In this document: piece after piece, positions 9,690 to 18,868 of the stretch
How positions within the stretch are numbered: position 1 is the first letter of the stretch
How the letters are laid out: the number at the start of each line of letters is the position of its first letter
Assembly: GCA_001769125.1 (NCBI GenBank)
Contig: MEOG01000039.1
Location: 61,259 to 125,258 of the forward strand
DNA: 64,000 nucleotides
Direction: 5' to 3'
Source of the DNA: Bacteroidetes bacterium GWF2_35_48
Lineage (GTDB): Bacteria > Bacteroidota > Bacteroidia > Bacteroidales > GWF2-35-48
The notes under the pieces: generated by a model
Told to the model about the DNA's origin: nothing
The model's database searches: none
The model's input: the letters and a program-made list of their open reading frames with translations, nothing else
Made by a program: the position numbers and the translations under genes

Positions 9690-10613
9690 TTATCTTTTAA
9701 AAATCTTCAAATACAGAGGCAGTTTATTAATTTTCAAAGTCAGGTACTCGCACTCTTTTGCTCCAAAGCTGCTGTAAAAGCGAGCAAGCCCTTCTATGTT
9801 CGATCCTTCAAAGTCGAGTGTGAGATTGCGCTCTGCATTAACTTTTATAAAACTGTCAATAATAGCAAACATGGCTGAATTTTCTTTTCCATCTTTATTG
9901 GAAGCTGAAAAAAGAAAAATGGATTTTTGGTTCGCAGTAATAAAAAAAGCTCCGGCGCATACTTCGTTTTTATCGTTGTGGGCAAAATAAATTTGTCCGA
10001 TATTATGGGACATTGAAAACGTCATTATTTTTTGCAGACGATTGTAGTCGTCGTCCTGAAGCTTTTTCAAGTCCCTTCCCTTATCAGCCTTAAACATATT
10101 GATAAGCACTTCGGGCTTGCTTCCTTTAACAACATTTATTTTATGTTCCTGCGCTTTTTTTATGTTTCGTTTTGTATTTGTAGAATAGGCTTTATGAAGC
10201 TTATCATAATGTTTTATCAGATCAAGTTCATACGTTATATTTCTGCGACCTATCCATTCTTTCTTTTCTAATTTATTAAAAATATTCAAATTAATTTCTG
10301 CGTATCTGTATTTGGAAGGAATAGCTTTGATAAAGCTTTCCGTAGTTGTTGCATCAAGTTTTTTAATTGAAAAAAGGCCAAGTTGCTGTGTGAAAAAAGG
10401 CTGGTATAAATAATGAATTCCATATTTGACTCTGTGAGTAAGAGGCATTACAATTTCGTAATCTCCCTCTACCAAAGCATCCCATGAGTCGCAGACAATA
10501 TCAAGATACCATGAATACCCATAAACAATTCCATTGAAAGCATTGGCAATACAGTTGTCCCATTGCTTGTAGTCTAAATCCTGATGTTTTATATATTTTA
10601 TATCTAAAGCCAT
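9690..10613 (-). CDS. FemAB/GNAT-like acyltransferase family protein
   Basis: 307 residues with the layout of the GNAT/FemAB-like fold: an N-terminal half with HRVKYGIHYLYQPFFTQQLG, and a C-terminal half with VCAGAFFITANQKSIFLFSASN, and LDFEGSNIEGLARFYSSFGA typical of Acetyltransf_6 proteins in Bacteroidota. Family members transfer acyl or aminoacyl groups to cell-surface or peptidoglycan precursors; substrate cannot be deduced. Seven bases separate it from the upstream deacetylase gene (10620), so they are likely co-transcribed, which fits a role in envelope polysaccharide modification. Confidence 0.7.
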   Translation of the reverse strand: MALDIKYIKHQDLDYKQWDNCIANAFNGIVYGYSWYLDIVCDSWDALVEGDYEIVMPLTHRVKYGIHYLYQPFFTQQLGLFSIKKLDATTTESFIKAIPSKYRYAEINLNIFNKLEKKEWIGRRNITYELDLIKHYDKLHKAYSTNTKRNIKKAQEHKINVVKGSKPEVLINMFKADKGRDLKKLQDDDYNRLQKIMTFSMSHNIGQIYFAHNDKNEVCAGAFFITANQKSIFLFSASNKDGKENSAMFAIIDSFIKVNAERNLTLDFEGSNIEGLARFYSSFGAKECEYLTLKINKLPLYLKIFKR

Positions 10614-10619
10614 TTTTAT

Positions 10620-11924
10620 TCAAGAAATCTTTTCAAGTAATTCTTCATACACTTCTTTCCATCCTTTCCAATGCTCCCATTCGCTTAGAGATTCGTTGTG
10701 CCATAACGACACAAAAGTACCTTTTACTTTTTTAACTTTATCAATTAATTCTTCAATTTCAGCTTTTGCCTGCTGAGGCGATAATTTCATATACCTGTTA
10801 AGCGTTGTATCCATAACGCAGGTTGGGACAATTGTAAGAGTTTGCTTTTTTTCTTTCAGCAAATCGTACCAGGGATAAGGGCTGCATATACCTGCACGAA
10901 AACCGTACTTTTCCGGAAAAGCCATTGTGTAATCTTCGTCAATACCATGCGCTATCAAATTACAATATGTTTCCGGAAATGTAAGCATTAAAAAATGTTG
11001 CCTGCTTTTTGTAATTTTCTTTTTCGTTGTTTTTTTCAGAACAGTAATTTCATTCCCTAATTCTTTGAAATAAATGTTTGAAGGAAACGAGGGATGTATT
11101 CCGGTAATATTATTTTCAGCTATTGATTTAATAAGCTTTCTGTACGGTTTTTTCTTTGCTGAAGGATTTTTCCCGTATTTATTATATTTGCCAACGAGAA
11201 AAAAATAAACAGGTTTTAATGAAAATTTTTCATGTATTTCTTTTAATACAGAAAACGTGTCATACGGATCTTTTTCTTTACCTGCAAGCACTTTTTTTCT
11301 TAATGCTACCAACTTTGTTTTTCCTCTTAATAAATCTCTTACAGCGCCAGCAATAGAACGAAATCTTCCCTTATGAAGATAGGCCCATGGATTATCAATA
11401 TCTATAGTTGGAAGAAAAGAAAAAATTCTGTTATCGTGAATTTTTATTTGCTGATTTTCGTTAAGAAAAAATAAAAGTTTTTCTGCCCATTGATTTATTA
11501 CAGGCTCGTCCAAAAAATTCTCTTTAAAGGCTAAAGAATTTGTAATACAAAATCTTCCCATTTTATCTTTCAGGTGCGGCAGATATTCTTCGTATCTTGT
11601 AGCAAGATAAAATGCAGCAGCAAAAATATCGTGAGGGAAAGCATTATTACCAGATGTTCTGAAGAAAAAAAATATGTTATTAATTTTTTCGACTTGTATG
11701 TTTTGTTTCTGAATACCATTTTCAAAAAGCAACGAATGCGGAACAATATTCAGGGCGTTTTCAAAGATGTTTTCGGAGTAATTTATTTTGGGGAATTGTG
11801 AGGAATGAAGTTCTTCTACAGAGGTAACAAAAACAGGCTTGTGCCCTAATACATTTTTAATGACAAGGGAAAAAGCATATTTTACTCTGTTGGTAAGGTT
11901 TGTTGTGTAAACTATAATTTCCAT
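10620..11924 (-). CDS. polysaccharide deacetylase family protein
   Basis: 434 residues. The N-terminal half (FPHDIFAAAFYLATRYEEYLPH) matches the domain that precedes NodB-like deacetylase domains in Bacteroidota proteins; the central part has FLPTIDIDNPWAY, with the metal-site Asp pair, then the TIM-barrel-like strand VYFFLVGKY, IHPSFPSN and the late LWHNESLS. Members remove N-acetyl groups from cell-surface glycans. Cytosolic or envelope location is unclear because no signal peptide is visible. It sits between radC (3 bases upstream) and the FemAB-like gene in one operon. Confidence 0.8.
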   Translation of the reverse strand: MEIIVYTTNLTNRVKYAFSLVIKNVLGHKPVFVTSVEELHSSQFPKINYSENIFENALNIVPHSLLFENGIQKQNIQVEKINNIFFFFRTSGNNAFPHDIFAAAFYLATRYEEYLPHLKDKMGRFCITNSLAFKENFLDEPVINQWAEKLLFFLNENQQIKIHDNRIFSFLPTIDIDNPWAYLHKGRFRSIAGAVRDLLRGKTKLVALRKKVLAGKEKDPYDTFSVLKEIHEKFSLKPVYFFLVGKYNKYGKNPSAKKKPYRKLIKSIAENNITGIHPSFPSNIYFKELGNEITVLKKTTKKKITKSRQHFLMLTFPETYCNLIAHGIDEDYTMAFPEKYGFRAGICSPYPWYDLLKEKKQTLTIVPTCVMDTTLNRYMKLSPQQAKAEIEELIDKVKKVKGTFVSLWHNESLSEWEHWKGWKEVYEELLEKIS

Positions 11925-11926
11925 AA

Positions 11927-12637
11927 TCAGAGATTTCCTTCGTCAGCAAAACTGTAATATTTATTATTTGAAATAATAATATGGTCGAGAAGCTTTATGT
12001 CCATTATTTCTCCTGCATTTTTTACTTTTTCTGTTATTGATTTATCATGACTGCTTGGTTGTATATTTCCGGAAGGATGATTATGGCATAAAATAAGTCC
12101 TACGCTTTGTTTCGACAATGCAATACGAAATATTTCACGAACATCCACTACCGTTGCGGTAATGCCCCCAAGGCTTATATTCACAAAGTCTAAAATAAAA
12201 TTTCCCTGATTCAGAAATAAAGCCCAGAATTCTTCGGTTTTTTTGTCTCCCAAAACCGGATGAAAAAGATCAAAAACATCTTTACTGCTGCTAATTTTTT
12301 TCTTATCAAGAATTTCAGCCTGTTTTCTTCGCCTTCCCAGCTCCATAGCTGCAATAATACTTATAGCCTTCGCCTCGCCTATTCCTTCAAATTTTAATAA
12401 TTCAGCTATTGTGCAACGGCCAAGTTCGATAAGATTGTTTTTTGATTCTTTAAGAATGCGTCTTGATAATTCAACAGCAGATTCTTTTTTGTTTCCGGAA
12501 CTGATTAATATAGCAATAAGTTCTGCGTCAGAAAGAGCTGTAGCACCTTTCGCGAGCAATTTTTCTCTGGGCCTGTCGTCTGCTGCCCATTCTTTAATAC
12601 TTAGCTTTTGAATCGGATTTTGAATTTTTTCAGTCAT
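11927..12637 (-). CDS. radC: RadC family JAB-domain protein
   Basis: 236 residues from the ATG at 12637 (MTEKIQNPIQKLSIKEWAAD); the frame is open up to 12706 but the longer start adds 23 residues not seen in the family. An N-terminal helix-hairpin-helix segment (LLKFEGIGEAKAISI) is followed by the JAB metalloprotease-like domain with LILCHNHPSGNIQPSSHD, holding the HxH...D zinc ligands. RadC was named for DNA repair but its true role is unsettled; family knowledge links it to recombination or mobile DNA. First gene of the radC-deacetylase-acyltransferase run. Confidence 0.93.
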   Translation of the reverse strand: MTEKIQNPIQKLSIKEWAADDRPREKLLAKGATALSDAELIAILISSGNKKESAVELSRRILKESKNNLIELGRCTIAELLKFEGIGEAKAISIIAAMELGRRRKQAEILDKKKISSSKDVFDLFHPVLGDKKTEEFWALFLNQGNFILDFVNISLGGITATVVDVREIFRIALSKQSVGLILCHNHPSGNIQPSSHDKSITEKVKNAGEIMDIKLLDHIIISNNKYYSFADEGNL

Positions 12638-12764
12638 TTTTTGCAAAGATGTAATGCAATTATACTTCGAGAGATTGAATTTACCAAATATACGCCCTGA
12701 TTTCATTGTTGAGAGAGAACATCGGTTACGTCATTGTGCCATTATGGAACGCGGACCTGTCTGT

Positions 12765-13033
12765 TTACACTAGGTAAATCTGCCGACAAGGCAGGTATAC
12801 GCAGATGAATATTATATCTGATTTGGAGGACGCAAATTGCGACCTCCAATTTTTGAACTCGCTATCTGTCATTTCAAACATAAAATTTTCAGGGAAGCGT
12901 TCTATATTGCGTCTTACGGCTTCTTTTAATCTTTTTGTTCAACTCCATAAAGTTCTGCCAAATCCCGATCAATCATTATTTTTTGTTCTCGTATCTGGTA
13001 TATTTTTGATATTACAGTTTCGTCCGGTAACAT
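12765..13033 (-). pseudogene. ORF6N-domain protein, frameshifted and truncated
   Basis: Minus-strand translation from the ATG at 13033 gives MLPDETVISKIYQIREQ, then MIDRDLAELYGVEQKD and a stop. In the next frame the homology goes on as LKEAVRRNIERFPENFMF, EMTDSEFKNWRSQFASSK, the ORF6N hallmark sequence. One base is missing in the run GATTAAAAG near 12937. After SQFASSK the conserved continuation is absent and the frame ends at 12765 in a CTGCCGACAAGGCAG palindrome. ORF6N domains are found in phage and mobile-element proteins, so this is a decayed relic. A plus-strand frame across the region is a shadow. Confidence 0.85.
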
Positions 13034-13256
13034 TAATTTATATTTTAATTCTTTGTCATATTTCTTTTTTTAGGTTACAAAAATATAAATATATAAATCA
13101 GGTGTCGCAATTTGCATTACCCAATTTTATTATACTAATGGGTAATGTTTTTCAAAATGTATTAAAACCATTGCAAAATTTTATGAATTATATAAGCTAT
13201 CCCCTGTTAAAAAAAATATTTGTTGTATATTGGCGCAGAAATTTTTTAAGATACTC

Positions 13257-13580
13257 ATGCGAAATCTGATACTTCTTTTTTGTTTTATTTTTATCTCTGT
13301 TATTTTTCTGTCGTGTGAAAAAACAGAGCATAAGCTTCGGGTAATTAATCGTTCAAATACTTTGTATTCATTCACGGTTGGATCAAATTTTTACGGCAAT
13401 GTTGCAGCGGGCGGAGGTACTTCAGAATACAAAGATACTCCCAACGAAACTTCACATAATGTAATTGCAATAAGCGCAACCGATACAATAAACGGTTCTG
13501 TTTTTGTTTCAGGAAAAGGGAAACACAACTGGTCGCTTTCTTTAACTTATGATAAAAATATTGTTGTAGGGGAAGATTAA
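13257..13580 (+). CDS. small lipoprotein of unknown function
   Basis: About 107 residues from the ATG at 13257 (MRNLILLFCFIFISVIFLSC); an upstream in-frame ATG at 13230 would add nine residues ahead of the signal peptide. LSC-E is a lipobox, so the mature protein would be lipid-anchored at the cysteine. The rest is a small, polar, probably beta-rich domain (VINRSNTLYSFTVGSNFYG, SVFVSGKGKHNWSLSLTYD). No family recognised. It stands alone between the ORF6N relic and a repeat element. Confidence 0.75.
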   Translation: MRNLILLFCFIFISVIFLSCEKTEHKLRVINRSNTLYSFTVGSNFYGNVAAGGGTSEYKDTPNETSHNVIAISATDTINGSVFVSGKGKHNWSLSLTYDKNIVVGED

Positions 13581-13582
13581 AT

Positions 13583-13748
13583 AGTGTTTGTCCATAATGT
13601 CCGACCTGCTTGCTTGCAGGCAAGTAGCTGCGTTACTCTCGCCCTTCAAATCAATCATGTACCCAAGTACACTTCTGATTTTCAGGGCTTCGAAAGCCCT
13701 GCCTACCGGCAAGGCAGGCTTGCTCTCGAACATTCTGAACGAAACACT
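13583..13748. mobile_element. MITE-like element sharing the 164 bp family core
   Basis: Imperfect inverted ends AGTGTTTGTCCATAATGTCC (13583-) and, reversed, AGTGTTTCGTTCAGAATGTT (to 13748), different from the 164 bp family, but the interior reads, on the minus strand, GGGCTTTCGAAGCCCTGAAAA ... GGGCGAGAGTAACGCAG, the same core. A CTGCCTACCGGCAAGGCAGG palindrome is nested inside (about 13699-13718) and another at its left end. The left flank GATTAAATAGTGTTTG recurs past the right end (13762) with few changes. Confidence 0.6.
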
Positions 13749-13793
13749 GACTTAATAGACAGACTAAATAGTGTTTCCAAATAAATTCAATCT

Positions 13794-14783
13794 CTACTTT
13801 CCCGATAACTCAAGCATTCTTTTGATAGGAATCACTGCTTTTTCAATAAGTTCTTTATCTAAAATAATTTCAGGAACCTCATATTTCATACAAATATAAA
13901 GTTTTTTAAGAGTATTAAGTTTCATAAAATTACAATCATTGCAAGCGCAGGTAGAATCATTCGGTGGAGCAGGAATAAATATTTTTTGAGGATTTTTTTT
14001 CTGCATCTGGTGAATAATTCCTGATTCTGTTGCTATTATATATTTTTTAGTATCATCTTGTGAAGAAAATTTTAAAATGGCAGCGGTTGAACCTATAAAA
14101 TCAGCAAGCAAAAGAACGGGTTTTTTACATTCAGGATGCGCAAGAATTTTGGCATCAGGATGTGCATTTTTTAAGTCAATTATTTTTTCTACAGAAAATT
14201 TTTCATGAACATGGCAAGCACCGTCCCAAACAACCATATTTCTACCTGTAATGCTATTAATATAATTGCCCAGATTTCTGTCGGGTGCAAAAATAATTTT
14301 CTGATCTTTTGGTAAACTATTTACAATTTGTACTGCATTGGAGGATGTGCATATAATATCCGTCATTGCTTTTATTTCAGCAGTTGTATTTATATAAGAT
14401 ATTACAACATGATCGGGATGTTTATCAATAAATTTTTTAAACTTTACTGCAGGAACAGAATCTGCAAGTGAGCAGCCTGCTTTTATATCGGGGACCAATA
14501 CTTTTTTCGAGGGAGAAAGTATTTTTGCAGTTTCAGCCATAAAATGTACACCAGCAAATACAATAATATCGGCATTCGTTTTTGCAGCTTCCTGAGATAA
14601 TTGTAAGCTATCTCCTATAAAATCAGAAATATCTTGTATTTCTTCTGTCTGATAATAATGTCCTAAAATTACAGCGTTTTTTTCTTTTTTTAAATTATTT
14701 ATTTCCTTTATTAAATCAACTGATTTATCAATTGATATATCAAAGAAACCTTTTTCTTTTATATCTTCAATATTAATTTTCAT
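13794..14783 (-). CDS. nadA: quinolinate synthase
   Basis: 329 residues. Condenses iminoaspartate and dihydroxyacetone phosphate to quinolinate for NAD synthesis; a cytosolic 4Fe-4S enzyme. The start region has [22 protein letters not shown], a NadA hallmark. Candidate cluster ligands are C104 (KAGCSLAD), C190 (DGACHVHE) and one of the cysteines in [10 protein letters not shown] near 279-284. nadB and nadC are not in the window. No close neighbour on the same strand, so probably monocistronic. Confidence 0.96.
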   Translation of the reverse strand: MKINIEDIKEKGFFDISIDKSVDLIKEINNLKKEKNAVILGHYYQTEEIQDISDFIGDSLQLSQEAAKTNADIIVFAGVHFMAETAKILSPSKKVLVPDIKAGCSLADSVPAVKFKKFIDKHPDHVVISYINTTAEIKAMTDIICTSSNAVQIVNSLPKDQKIIFAPDRNLGNYINSITGRNMVVWDGACHVHEKFSVEKIIDLKNAHPDAKILAHPECKKPVLLLADFIGSTAAILKFSSQDDTKKYIIATESGIIHQMQKKNPQKIFIPAPPNDSTCACNDCNFMKLNTLKKLYICMKYEVPEIILDKELIEKAVIPIKRMLELSGK

Positions 14784-15483
14784 ATTTGCTCAAATGAAAC
14801 ACTAATTTAGTATTTTCTTAATTATAAAGCTGCCAATAATAAAAAGCTGTAATACAATTAAAAAAATATATATGCCACTGACCTGCCAGACGCAGGCAGG
14901 TTACACAGATTCTCACATATTAATTTAATACAGAATATTAATCTGTGGAAATCCATGAAACCTGTGGCAAAAAAACTTAATTTTAATTAACACTACAATA
15001 TTAAATAACATTATTATATTTTTTATAAATATTAAATAAATTTTATGTTATATTTATTATCCTGTTAAAACTGTTTAAAAAAATATAGATTTTTATTAGT
15101 AAATATTGTTATTAAGAAAATAATACAGTTTATTAACATATATGTTAAATACTTTCTTTTGTCTTATAAGGTTTTATATAGTAATTAACACTTGTTAATT
15201 ACTATTTTTATTCATAAATTTATTTTTAACTCATTGAAGAGGTTTTTATAAATATTGTTAATTATTTTTTATTAGTTTATTAAAAATTAAAGATCAAACT
15301 AAGTTAATTTTTTTATGGGAATTTATGGATGAAAATTTTATATTAATTAATTGACAAAATATTAAAATTATGTAATATTCATTGTAATAAGTGTATATGT
15401 TTTTAAAAAATGCTTAATAATTGATTTTAATCAAATTAACATTGTTAGTTATTTGGTTGATTTTTTTAATAAGAGAAATAGTT
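14784..15483. other. long AT-rich intergenic region
   Basis: About 700 bases without a supported gene. It holds one CCTGCCAGACGCAGGCAGG palindrome (14882-14900) next to the phrase family ACACAGATT ... AATCTGTGG, then very AT-rich DNA. No DnaA-box cluster, RNA gene or riboswitch was recognised. Confidence 0.6.
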
Positions 15484-15491
15484 TAATTTTG
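15484..15491 (+). promoter_or_regulatory. -7 box upstream of rpiB
   Basis: TAATTTTG fits TAnnTTTG, 30 bases before the chosen rpiB start. Its position supports the ATG at 15522 over the earlier in-frame ATG at 15453, which lies upstream of the box. Confidence 0.5.
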
Positions 15492-15521
15492 GAAATTTAT
15501 TTTATGAACAGGTCATTATAT

Positions 15522-15953
15522 ATGAAAATTGCTATTGCTTGTGATCATGCAGCTTTCAAAACCAAGGAACATTTAAAAAAAATTTTGGATGATATGAAAG
15601 TGCCTTATTTTGATTTTGGTACACATTCTGAAGAAAGTTGTGATTACCCGGATTTTGCGCACCCTTTAGCAAAAGCTATTGAAGAAGGAAAATATGATTT
15701 AGGTATTACTTTGTGTGGAAGCGGAAATGGCATAAATATGGTAGTGAACAAATATCAGAAAATAAGAGGTGCTTTATGCTGGAATACAGAAATAGCAAAA
15801 TTAGCGCGAACTCATAATAATGCAAATGTGTGCGCAATACCTGCAAGGTTTGTTAGGTTAGAAGATGCTGAAAAAATAATGAAAGTTTTTTTAAATACAA
15901 AATTTGAGGGAGGCAGACATCAGGTACGCATTGATAAAATTCCGGTTAGATAA
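15522..15953 (+). CDS. rpiB: ribose 5-phosphate isomerase B
   Basis: 143 residues from the ATG at 15522 (MKIAIACDHAAFKTKEHL), the normal family start; ATGs at 15453 and 15504 would add unrelated residues. Interconverts ribose 5-phosphate and ribulose 5-phosphate in the pentose phosphate pathway. Visible signatures: ACDHAAF (phosphate binding), FGTHSEESCDYPDFA, and GITLCGSGNGINMVVNK with the catalytic cysteine in LCGSGNG. Followed by a GAAG/CTTC-rich repeat and a T9SS cargo gene. Confidence 0.96.
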   Translation: MKIAIACDHAAFKTKEHLKKILDDMKVPYFDFGTHSEESCDYPDFAHPLAKAIEEGKYDLGITLCGSGNGINMVVNKYQKIRGALCWNTEIAKLARTHNNANVCAIPARFVRLEDAEKIMKVFLNTKFEGGRHQVRIDKIPVR

Positions 15954-15960
15954 ATAATAT

Positions 15961-16022
15961 TGAAGCCGGAAGTTAGAAGTCAGAAGGTGAAGCAGCTTCA
16001 GACTTCAGACTTCAGATTCCCG
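15961..16022. repeat. GAAG/CTTC-rich palindromic repeat
   Basis: GAAGTCAGAAGG ... CTTCAGACTTCAGACTTC forms an imperfect inverted repeat. A related word set occurs at 21637-21705. No coding potential. Confidence 0.5.
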
Positions 16023-16070
16023 ACGTATTTGTAAAAAAGCATTTTGCATAACATTAATTAATAAGCAATA

Positions 16071-17066
16071 ATGAAATTCTTTTTAAAAATATTTTTTATT
16101 TTATATTCCGCTTATGTATTTGGACAGTGCGATACAAATATTACCGTATCATTTGTTTCTCCTGTTTGTCAAAGTTCGTCGCAAATTGTTTATGCTTCAT
16201 GGTATCAAGGTTTTTCTTATCAATGGAGCGATTCTTCACAAGTATTATCTAACTCAAATTTCTTTGCCTTTTCTTCCGATAATGTAGGTTTACATAAATT
16301 ATTTTTAAGAGTTTCTATAATAGGTTGCCCTATTCGCTATGATACGGTTTCTATACGTGTTTTACCTCATCCTCAGGATGTAATAAATTTAGGTTCAGAT
16401 AGAGTAGTTTGTGAAGGAGTTTCTGTTTCTTTAGATGCTACAGTACAAGGAGCTACGAATTATTTATGGAGTAATGGGGATGTTACTCAAACAACTGTAA
16501 TTAACCAAACAGGTACATACTGGGTACGTGTTACGAATATTTGTGGAATATGGAGTGATACTATTGATGTTTTGGTTAGACCAAATCCAACAGTAGATCT
16601 TGGATCTGACAGAGTAGAATGTATGGGAACAGCAATAAATTTAGATGCCGGGGAGGGGTACGACGGTTATTTATGGTCAACCGGAGAAATTACACAATTT
16701 ATAGATGTAAATTTAAGAAACGTAACTATTTCTGTTGTTGTTGACTCTGGTGGATGTACTGCATCAGATACGATTACTATTACAGATTGCCCTGTAAATC
16801 CCCAAATTCCCACAGCCTTTTCTCCAAACGGAGATGGTAAAAACGATGTATTATATGTAAGGGGAAACAATATAGCGAGTATTGATTTAAAAATATATAA
16901 CAGATTGGGTATTTTAGTTTATCATGGCACAAGTGTAAGTTCAGGATGGGATGGTAAATTTAGTGGTTCTGAACAAGACCCTGATGTTTATATTTATATT
17001 TTATCTGCACAGCTTTCAGATGGAACTGTTTATGAAAAGACTGGTCATGTTGCCCTTATTAAGTAG
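16071..17066 (+). CDS. secreted Ig-like protein with T9SS type B sorting domain
   Basis: 331 residues. Signal peptide MKFFLKIFFILYSAYVFG; two Ig-like/SprB-related modules (LGSDRVVCEGVSVSLDATVQ and LGSDRVECMGTAINLDAGEG, about 110-240); then a CHU_C domain from IPTAFSPNGDGKNDVLYVRG to HVALIK. By family knowledge the C-terminus directs export by T9SS and surface attachment. The next gene, 30 bases downstream, is a PorP/SprF protein; such adhesin-PorP pairs are common in Bacteroidota, with the PorP partner needed for that cargo. Confidence 0.9.
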   Translation: MKFFLKIFFILYSAYVFGQCDTNITVSFVSPVCQSSSQIVYASWYQGFSYQWSDSSQVLSNSNFFAFSSDNVGLHKLFLRVSIIGCPIRYDTVSIRVLPHPQDVINLGSDRVVCEGVSVSLDATVQGATNYLWSNGDVTQTTVINQTGTYWVRVTNICGIWSDTIDVLVRPNPTVDLGSDRVECMGTAINLDAGEGYDGYLWSTGEITQFIDVNLRNVTISVVVDSGGCTASDTITITDCPVNPQIPTAFSPNGDGKNDVLYVRGNNIASIDLKIYNRLGILVYHGTSVSSGWDGKFSGSEQDPDVYIYILSAQLSDGTVYEKTGHVALIK

Positions 17067-17095
17067 TGGTCGTCCATAAATTTATATAACGAGAT

Positions 17096-18115
17096 TTGAT
17101 AATAAAAAGATTATATATTATTATTTTATTTATTATTACTGTTGCTTCAACAAAGGCTCAGGATATACATTTTTCTCAATTTTATTCTGCACCCTTACAA
17201 CTGAATCCGGCTTTAACAGGATTTTTCCCTTGTGTTTTACGTTTTGGTTTGAATTACAGAAGCCAATGGGCGGGCTTTGCGCCTTTCAAAACACAGGCTG
17301 TTTGGGGAGATGGAAAGCTTAATAAAAGATTTTTCAGGAACGACTGGATAGGCGTTGGAGGGATGATATACGGCGATCAGGCAGTGGAATTAATGAAAAA
17401 TATTAAATTTATGATTTCCGGTGCCTACCATAAAGGTTTAATTAGAGGCGATATGCTCACTGTTAATGCCGGTGCCAGCCTTGGACTTGTTAATAAAAGC
17501 TACAATTCAGATGATTTGCTTTTTGATAGCCAGTGGAATGGTAATACCTTTACTTCTTCAATAGATGCCGATGAAAATTTTGTTGACAATTCGATTTTTT
17601 ATTTAGATATGAACGTTGGTGTTTTTGCTGATTTTAAAAAACCAAAATACGGAGCTTTTCTGGGTGCTAGTATGAACCATTTGAATGCCCCTGACATAAG
17701 TTTTACTACGCGAAAAGAAAATATGGGAAGAAGAAATGTTATTCATGGTGGTGGTTTTTTTAAAAGAGGCAATGTTACTCTAAAGCCCCAATTTATGTTT
17801 TCTTCGCAAAGAAAATCAAAGGAAATTATCATTGGTACTAATTTTATTTTTGCACTTAAACCCTTTGATCTTTACCTCGGTATCTGGGACAGGCTTTCAG
17901 GAGATATAATTCCTACAATAGGTTTTGATTGGAGAGGATGGTTGGTTTTATTTACTTATGATTTTAATTATGGCGATTTACGTCCGATAACCGGAATGAA
18001 AGGTGGATGGGAAATATCTCTTTCTAAAACTTTTGGTTGTAAAGACAAAGGTTCTTCTTCATTTGGGGGAATTGGCATTGGCAAGAACAGAAAACCCTGC
18101 CCGGCTTATCAATAA
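17096..18115 (+). CDS. PorP/SprF family T9SS outer membrane protein
   Basis: 339 residues. N-terminal signal peptide ending near TKAQ, then the family signature DIHFSQFYSAPLQLNPALTG, followed by a beta-barrel-like sequence with repeated glycine/aromatic strands and the late FTYDFNYGDLRPITGMKGGWEISLS. Family members sit in the outer membrane and support export or anchoring of T9SS type B cargo, probably the protein encoded just upstream. The only possible start for the full signal peptide is TTG at 17096, since TAA lies three codons before it; another T9SS gene here (porT) also uses TTG. Confidence 0.9.
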   Translation: MIIKRLYIIILFIITVASTKAQDIHFSQFYSAPLQLNPALTGFFPCVLRFGLNYRSQWAGFAPFKTQAVWGDGKLNKRFFRNDWIGVGGMIYGDQAVELMKNIKFMISGAYHKGLIRGDMLTVNAGASLGLVNKSYNSDDLLFDSQWNGNTFTSSIDADENFVDNSIFYLDMNVGVFADFKKPKYGAFLGASMNHLNAPDISFTTRKENMGRRNVIHGGGFFKRGNVTLKPQFMFSSQRKSKEIIIGTNFIFALKPFDLYLGIWDRLSGDIIPTIGFDWRGWLVLFTYDFNYGDLRPITGMKGGWEISLSKTFGCKDKGSSSFGGIGIGKNRKPCPAYQ

Positions 18116-18123
18116 TACCGCAT

Positions 18124-18849
18124 TTATACGAAAATTTCTTTAAGTATTTTTAATGATTTTATTTCCGGGAAAGAAATTAATTGAACCTGATAGTATTCAA
18201 TAAGTTTTATCAGAAGTTCGTCCCTTGTTTTTTTAGGAATTTTATTCGTTACGGAAGCTTCATAATTCATATTTATCAGCAATGAAAAATACGAACATAA
18301 TTCTTTATCAATTATGTAAGGATGAGGAGGCATTGCGCTTGTAAAATTTCCCTCCATAAGGTCAAAATAATTGCTACTTTCAGAATAATTATTTGTAGGA
18401 AAGAACCCCAAAAGCCTTGTTAGCTGCATCAAGAAAAAAATATGGAAATTTTCAATACTGACGATTTCTGCATCAAGTTTTAATAAATATAATTCAAGAA
18501 AATTATACAGCTCTATATTGGAAGTTTCTTCACGCAGAGAGCGAAAAAGAATTTCAGAAATAAAAAGAGCAAGAGAACTTTTAAGTATATCATTGTGCAA
18601 ACTAAAATATGGGTGTAAAATTCTTGCTTCCGAAAGTGTTTGCAGTTCTCTTTTTTCGCGATAAATTATTTCAAGTTCTAAAATGCTGAGTGGTCGGAAG
18701 AGATTGAATTTTATTTTTGATTTTTTCCCATGAATATTTTTTATTATATACGATTGTTTACCAAAATTTTTAGTGTAAATAGTAACAATAATACTTGAAT
18801 CAGTATATTTAATGTGGTTTAATACTATGCCTGCGGTTTTGTTTAACAT
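18124..18849 (-). CDS. recO: DNA repair protein RecO
   Basis: 241 residues. The N-terminal OB-fold (TAGIVLNHIKYTDSSIIVTIYT, YIIKNIHGKKSKIKF, LSILELEIIYREKREL) and the helical C-terminal part (FISEILFRSL, LLGFFPTNN) match RecO. It loads RecA on RecF-pathway gaps by displacing SSB. The zinc cysteines of some RecO proteins are absent, as in many Bacteroidota. Its end is nine bases from the convergent PorP gene. Confidence 0.92.
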   Translation of the reverse strand: MLNKTAGIVLNHIKYTDSSIIVTIYTKNFGKQSYIIKNIHGKKSKIKFNLFRPLSILELEIIYREKRELQTLSEARILHPYFSLHNDILKSSLALFISEILFRSLREETSNIELYNFLELYLLKLDAEIVSIENFHIFFLMQLTRLLGFFPTNNYSESSNYFDLMEGNFTSAMPPHPYIIDKELCSYFSLLINMNYEASVTNKIPKKTRDELLIKLIEYYQVQLISFPEIKSLKILKEIFV

Positions 18850-18868
18850 TGTTTAAATTCAAATATTA

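Noticed and set aside
12805..13269. 154-residue plus-strand open frame
   Set aside because: It is antisense to the recognisable ORF6N relic on the minus strand, is rich in residues from AT-rich DNA and shows no family features.
14784..15483. Replication origin in the AT-rich gap
   Set aside because: No cluster of DnaA boxes and no origin-linked gene beside it; AT-richness alone is not enough.
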